Assembly: GCA_937902565.1 (NCBI GenBank)
Contig: CALFMX010000192.1
Location: 1 to 12,690 of the forward strand
DNA length: 12,690 nucleotides
From: an uncultured Spirochaetales bacterium
GTDB lineage: Bacteria; Spirochaetota; Spirochaetia; Sphaerochaetales; Sphaerochaetaceae
Direction of reading: 5' to 3'
Positions within the stretch are counted from its first letter, which is position 1. Each line of letters begins with the position of its first letter. A model generated the notes under the pieces. It made no database searches, was not told the DNA's origin, and saw only the letters and a list, made by a program, of their open reading frames with translations. Positions 12,538 to 12,690 of this stretch are shown piece by piece. The translations under genes were made by a program, and so were the position numbers.

Positions 12538-12690
12538 AACCGGCCGGTGACTTACCGTTCGCCTGCTTGTATGGTCTACATGCTGCTGTTTATATGTTGG
12601 TTTGTCGATACCCAGAGACGGCGGGGGGGGGGGGAACAGGCGGGGGAAAGAAAAAAAAATCTTAGATTTTTTTTTACCCCCCTTTTTATA
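12538..12690 (+). repeat. Fungal 3' flank with homopolymers and a terminal A/T palindrome
   Basis: No gene is visible. The stretch contains a run of 12 G (12623-12634), 9 A (12651-12659), 9 T (12667-12675) and 6 C (12677-12682). 12651-12662 (A9 TCT) and 12664-12675 (AGA T9) form a perfect 12-bp inverted repeat around one T, with flanking G-run and C-run extending it loosely. It may be genuine 3'-untranslated sequence or low-quality assembly at a contig end. Confidence 0.6.

Noticed and set aside
9655..12690. Horizontal transfer from a betaproteobacterium and a fungus into the main-block organism
   Set aside because: Breaks occur inside genes with no mobility signals, fungal DNA keeps an intact intron, and two successive foreign donors abut each other. 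An artefact explains this with fewer events, although reads are needed to settle it.

Overview
This window looks like a join of DNA from at least four unrelated organisms, not one natural locus. About 9.5 kb (roughly 116-9655) is a coherent bacterial block. Its gene content and protein style resemble an anaerobic Sphaerochaeta-like spirochaete or a Clostridia-like Firmicute; this is family recollection, not a computed placement. To its left lie about 113 bases of a proteobacterial Ti-type conjugative relaxase (TraA). To its right, about 9675-11215 is typical of Achromobacter/Bordetella-type betaproteobacteria. From about 11230 to the end is high-GC filamentous-fungal (probably Sordariomycete) DNA with a spliced gene. 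The bacterial-to-fungal change and the gene-internal breakpoints favour assembly, library or amplification chimerism over gene transfer.

Main block, plus strand: the C-terminal tail of an unknown protein (116-208), a SAM-dependent methyltransferase (261-1037), a TPR-like protein (1067-1903), a short flavodoxin (2015-2440) with its own promoter, operator-like palindrome and strong terminator, then a membrane-anchored SPFH/band 7 protein (2588-3592) followed after 3 bases by a 60-residue Arc-like ribbon-helix-helix protein (3596-3778). Minus strand, convergent with these: a LigB/DODA-type extradiol dioxygenase (3785-4546) overlapping a DUF72/YecE-like protein (4543-5385), then an alpha-glucan uptake and processing operon transcribed leftwards: sugar-binding protein, MalF-type permease, MalG-type permease and 4-alpha-glucanotransferase MalQ, closed by a hairpin terminator at 5401-5446. 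No transport ATPase lies in the operon, so a MalK/MsiK-type ATPase must be encoded elsewhere.

The sugar-binding protein (8776-10056) is itself a hybrid. Its first ~128 residues, including the signal peptide, are from a betaproteobacterial substrate-binding protein of the iron/phosphonate type, and the remaining ~298 are from the main block's carbohydrate-binding protein. They meet in frame at a short sequence both families share (Gly-Tyr-Gly-Ile-Ile-Tyr-Asn). The betaproteobacterial segment then carries a FlxA-like coiled-coil protein with a sigma-28-like promoter and the first ~160 residues of an NCS2 uracil/xanthine permease, cut at ~11220. The fungal segment encodes a complete two-exon THEM6-like hotdog thioesterase-family protein (11399-12537) and ends in low-complexity homopolymers.

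I found no tRNA, rRNA, CRISPR array, insertion sequence or defence system, and nothing that amounts to a new multi-gene system. The most useful observations are the chimeric structure, a recurring leaderless-type start arrangement in the main block, the SPFH plus ribbon-helix-helix pair, the sigma-28-like promoter, and the unusual splice donor in the fungal gene.
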